This document shows positions 50,066 through 51,260 of a stretch of 51,260 nucleotides of DNA, in pieces. This stretch comes from Anaeromyxobacter soli (lineage in GTDB: Bacteria; Myxococcota; Myxococcia; Myxococcales; Anaeromyxobacteraceae), in contig NZ_JAKZLF010000036.1 in assembly GCF_022808855.1 (NCBI RefSeq), positions 1 to 51,260 of the forward strand. Reading direction: 5' to 3'. The position numbers and the translations under genes were made by a program. Below the pieces are notes generated by a model. That model had not been told where the DNA came from, did no database searches, and saw only the letters and a list, made by a program, of their open reading frames with translations. Positions within the stretch are counted from its first letter, which is position 1. Each line of letters begins with the position of its first letter.

Positions 50066-51025
50066 TCAGTGGACCGGCGGCGGGGCGCCGGAGGTCTCGC
50101 CGTAAGCCGGCGCGGCCGCCTCCGCGGGCGCGCCGCGCTCGAGCGCGGCGCGATCCCAGCCTCCGAGCTCCGCCCCTGCCTCGTAGGTGGTCTCGAGGAA
50201 TTCCCGGAGCCGCGCGTCCGGATCGGCGTCGGCGCAGACCGCCGCGTAGGGCAGCAGGAACTCGTGCAGCCCCTGGTCGTAGCGGGCCTCGCGCGGACGG
50301 ACGGGCGCGGAGGCGAAGCCCGGCGGCTCCGGCGCCGCGTACGCGTAGAACGCCGCGTCCTCGAACCCGCCACCGCCCGGCCAGAAGCCGAACGACATCA
50401 CCTCGTGCGAGTAGGCCTCGCGCGTGATCCAGTCCGCGCCGGGACGCTCCGGCGCGCGCCGGCCGGAGAAGAGCGTGACCGCGAGGTCGAAGCTCCCCCA
50501 GAAGAAGTGCACCGGGCTCGCCTTGCCGAGGAAGCGCGCCCGGAAGTCGCACAGGACCCGGGTCGTCGCGAGGAGCACGCGCCAGAAGCGCTGCGCAAAC
50601 TCCGGATCGTACGAGGCGTGGAGGTCGTCCTTGTCGAACGGGACGGGGTCGGGCACCTCCACCGGCATCGTGCGGATGGGCACGTCGATGGCGAGGTCGC
50701 GGAGCATCCCCATGAGCCGCGCGTGGAAGCGCGACACCGGCTGCGCCACGAGCGGCATCGCGCCGAAGGTCCCGTCGCTCGTCGCGACCTCGAGCTGGTG
50801 GTCGAGGAGATCGAGCGAGATCTCGAAGCCGGTCGCGCCGTGGAACATGAGCGAGGTCGTGAGCCCGCGCGCCGTCGGATAGAGCGGCACGTTCCACCAG
50901 TGGTTCACGAGCGGCGTGGACGCGAGGCGCACCTTGCCGATGACCTGCGTCCACATGTGCAGCGTCGCGCGCGTGTCGCTCCAGCGCGACAGCGGCAGCT
51001 CCGGCCACGCGATCCGGTCTCGCAT
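50066..51025 (-). CDS. DUF5996 family protein
   Basis: 319 residues. Characteristic stretches: AWPELPLSRWSDTRATLHMW near the start, VNHWWNVPLYPTARGLTT, FDLAVTLFSGRR, SFGFWPGGGG and FYAYAAPEPPGF. These match the DUF5996 family, whose biochemical function is unknown. No signal peptide or membrane helix is seen, so it is probably cytoplasmic. ATG at 51025. Confidence 0.85.
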   Translation of the reverse strand: MRDRIAWPELPLSRWSDTRATLHMWTQVIGKVRLASTPLVNHWWNVPLYPTARGLTTSLMFHGATGFEISLDLLDHQLEVATSDGTFGAMPLVAQPVSRFHARLMGMLRDLAIDVPIRTMPVEVPDPVPFDKDDLHASYDPEFAQRFWRVLLATTRVLCDFRARFLGKASPVHFFWGSFDLAVTLFSGRRAPERPGADWITREAYSHEVMSFGFWPGGGGFEDAAFYAYAAPEPPGFASAPVRPREARYDQGLHEFLLPYAAVCADADPDARLREFLETTYEAGAELGGWDRAALERGAPAEAAAPAYGETSGAPPPVH

Positions 51026-51260
51026 GCTCCCCCCTCACGCCCGCGGCGCTCGTGTCTCTCAAGCTGCGCAGCCGAGGAAGGCCCGCGCCAGCGCCAGGTG
51101 GAGCGGGCTGGACCGAGCGGCCGAGCGAGCCACGAGCGCAGGAGGCGAGGAGGCGAGTGCACTGCCCTACCGCTCGACGGCTCGCCAGCCCCCCGCTAAT
51201 CACTTCACCCGCCACTGGAACGACCGCGCCAGCAGGGAGGGGCCCCGTCGCGAAGCGACG
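51026..51260. other. Right window edge, no gene recognised
   Basis: 235 bases upstream of the DUF5996 gene. I see no supported coding frame; the last 15 bases CGTCGCGAAGCGACG are self-complementary and may continue outside. Confidence 0.35.

Noticed and set aside
48794-51199. Long plus-strand frame at the right end
   Set aside because: It is antisense to the hemerythrin and DUF5996 genes, which have clear motifs; it is a GC artefact.

Overview
The window is about 51 kb of very GC-rich DNA with strong G/C preference at third codon positions, frequent GTG starts and short intergenic gaps. The gene families (clade II nitrous oxide reductase cluster, receiver proteins with PATAN, degenerate GGDEF and GTPase-like modules, a RapA-type ATPase, many c-type heme motifs) point to a chromosomal segment of an Anaeromyxobacter-like myxobacterium (Myxococcota, former Deltaproteobacteria). 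The taxon is an inference from content, not a database match.

Left part (1-10.4 kb): the end of an IS630-type transposase touches a leftward operon, dapF - receiver/GAF/degenerate GGDEF - receiver/PATAN/GTPase-like - phzF-like. It is divergent from hutF and an ArgE-like M20 peptidase. A large RapA-type ATPase gene follows on the minus strand.

Middle left (10.5-14 kb): a sigma70-type promoter drives tRNA-Val(UAC) and tRNA-Asp(GUC), ended by a hairpin. An imperfect second copy of that hairpin lies 2.8 kb away. Between the copies are an AraC regulator, an antibiotic-monooxygenase-fold protein, and an ArsR plus two AHSA1/SRPBCC genes. The ArsR promoter overlaps a perfect inverted repeat, and its TTG start codon sits in that operator.

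14-29 kb is an accessory metabolic and envelope region: SDR, PLP-dependent decarboxylase, aldo/keto reductase, small membrane proteins, two-domain regulators, MFS, TMEM175-like channel, a second ArsR with two matching operators, DoxX, outer-membrane proteins, an NSS-family symporter, an exported Ala/Lys-rich heptad protein and a formaldehyde-dehydrogenase-like enzyme.

29.4-40.8 kb is the centrepiece: ten genes on the plus strand, mostly joined by 4-bp start/stop overlaps. They encode an FeS/FAD oxidoreductase, a Rieske protein, cytochrome b, a membrane-anchored pentaheme cytochrome c, NosZ (clade II type, with a lipoprotein signal), a NosB-like membrane protein, NosD, NosF, NosL and NosY. The arrangement predicts a dedicated quinol (or NAD(P)H) to cytochrome b/Rieske to multiheme to NosZ route for N2O respiration. 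No NosR or NosX is present.

40.8-51.3 kb holds an HNH endonuclease flanked by low-information DNA, then a nitronate monooxygenase-like enzyme, an RlmA-like methyltransferase, DoxX, MFS, S1/P1 nuclease, a Tat/lipoprotein aldo-keto reductase, a small membrane protein, a bacteriohemerythrin and a DUF5996 protein. No rRNA, CRISPR array, prophage or intact IS was seen.
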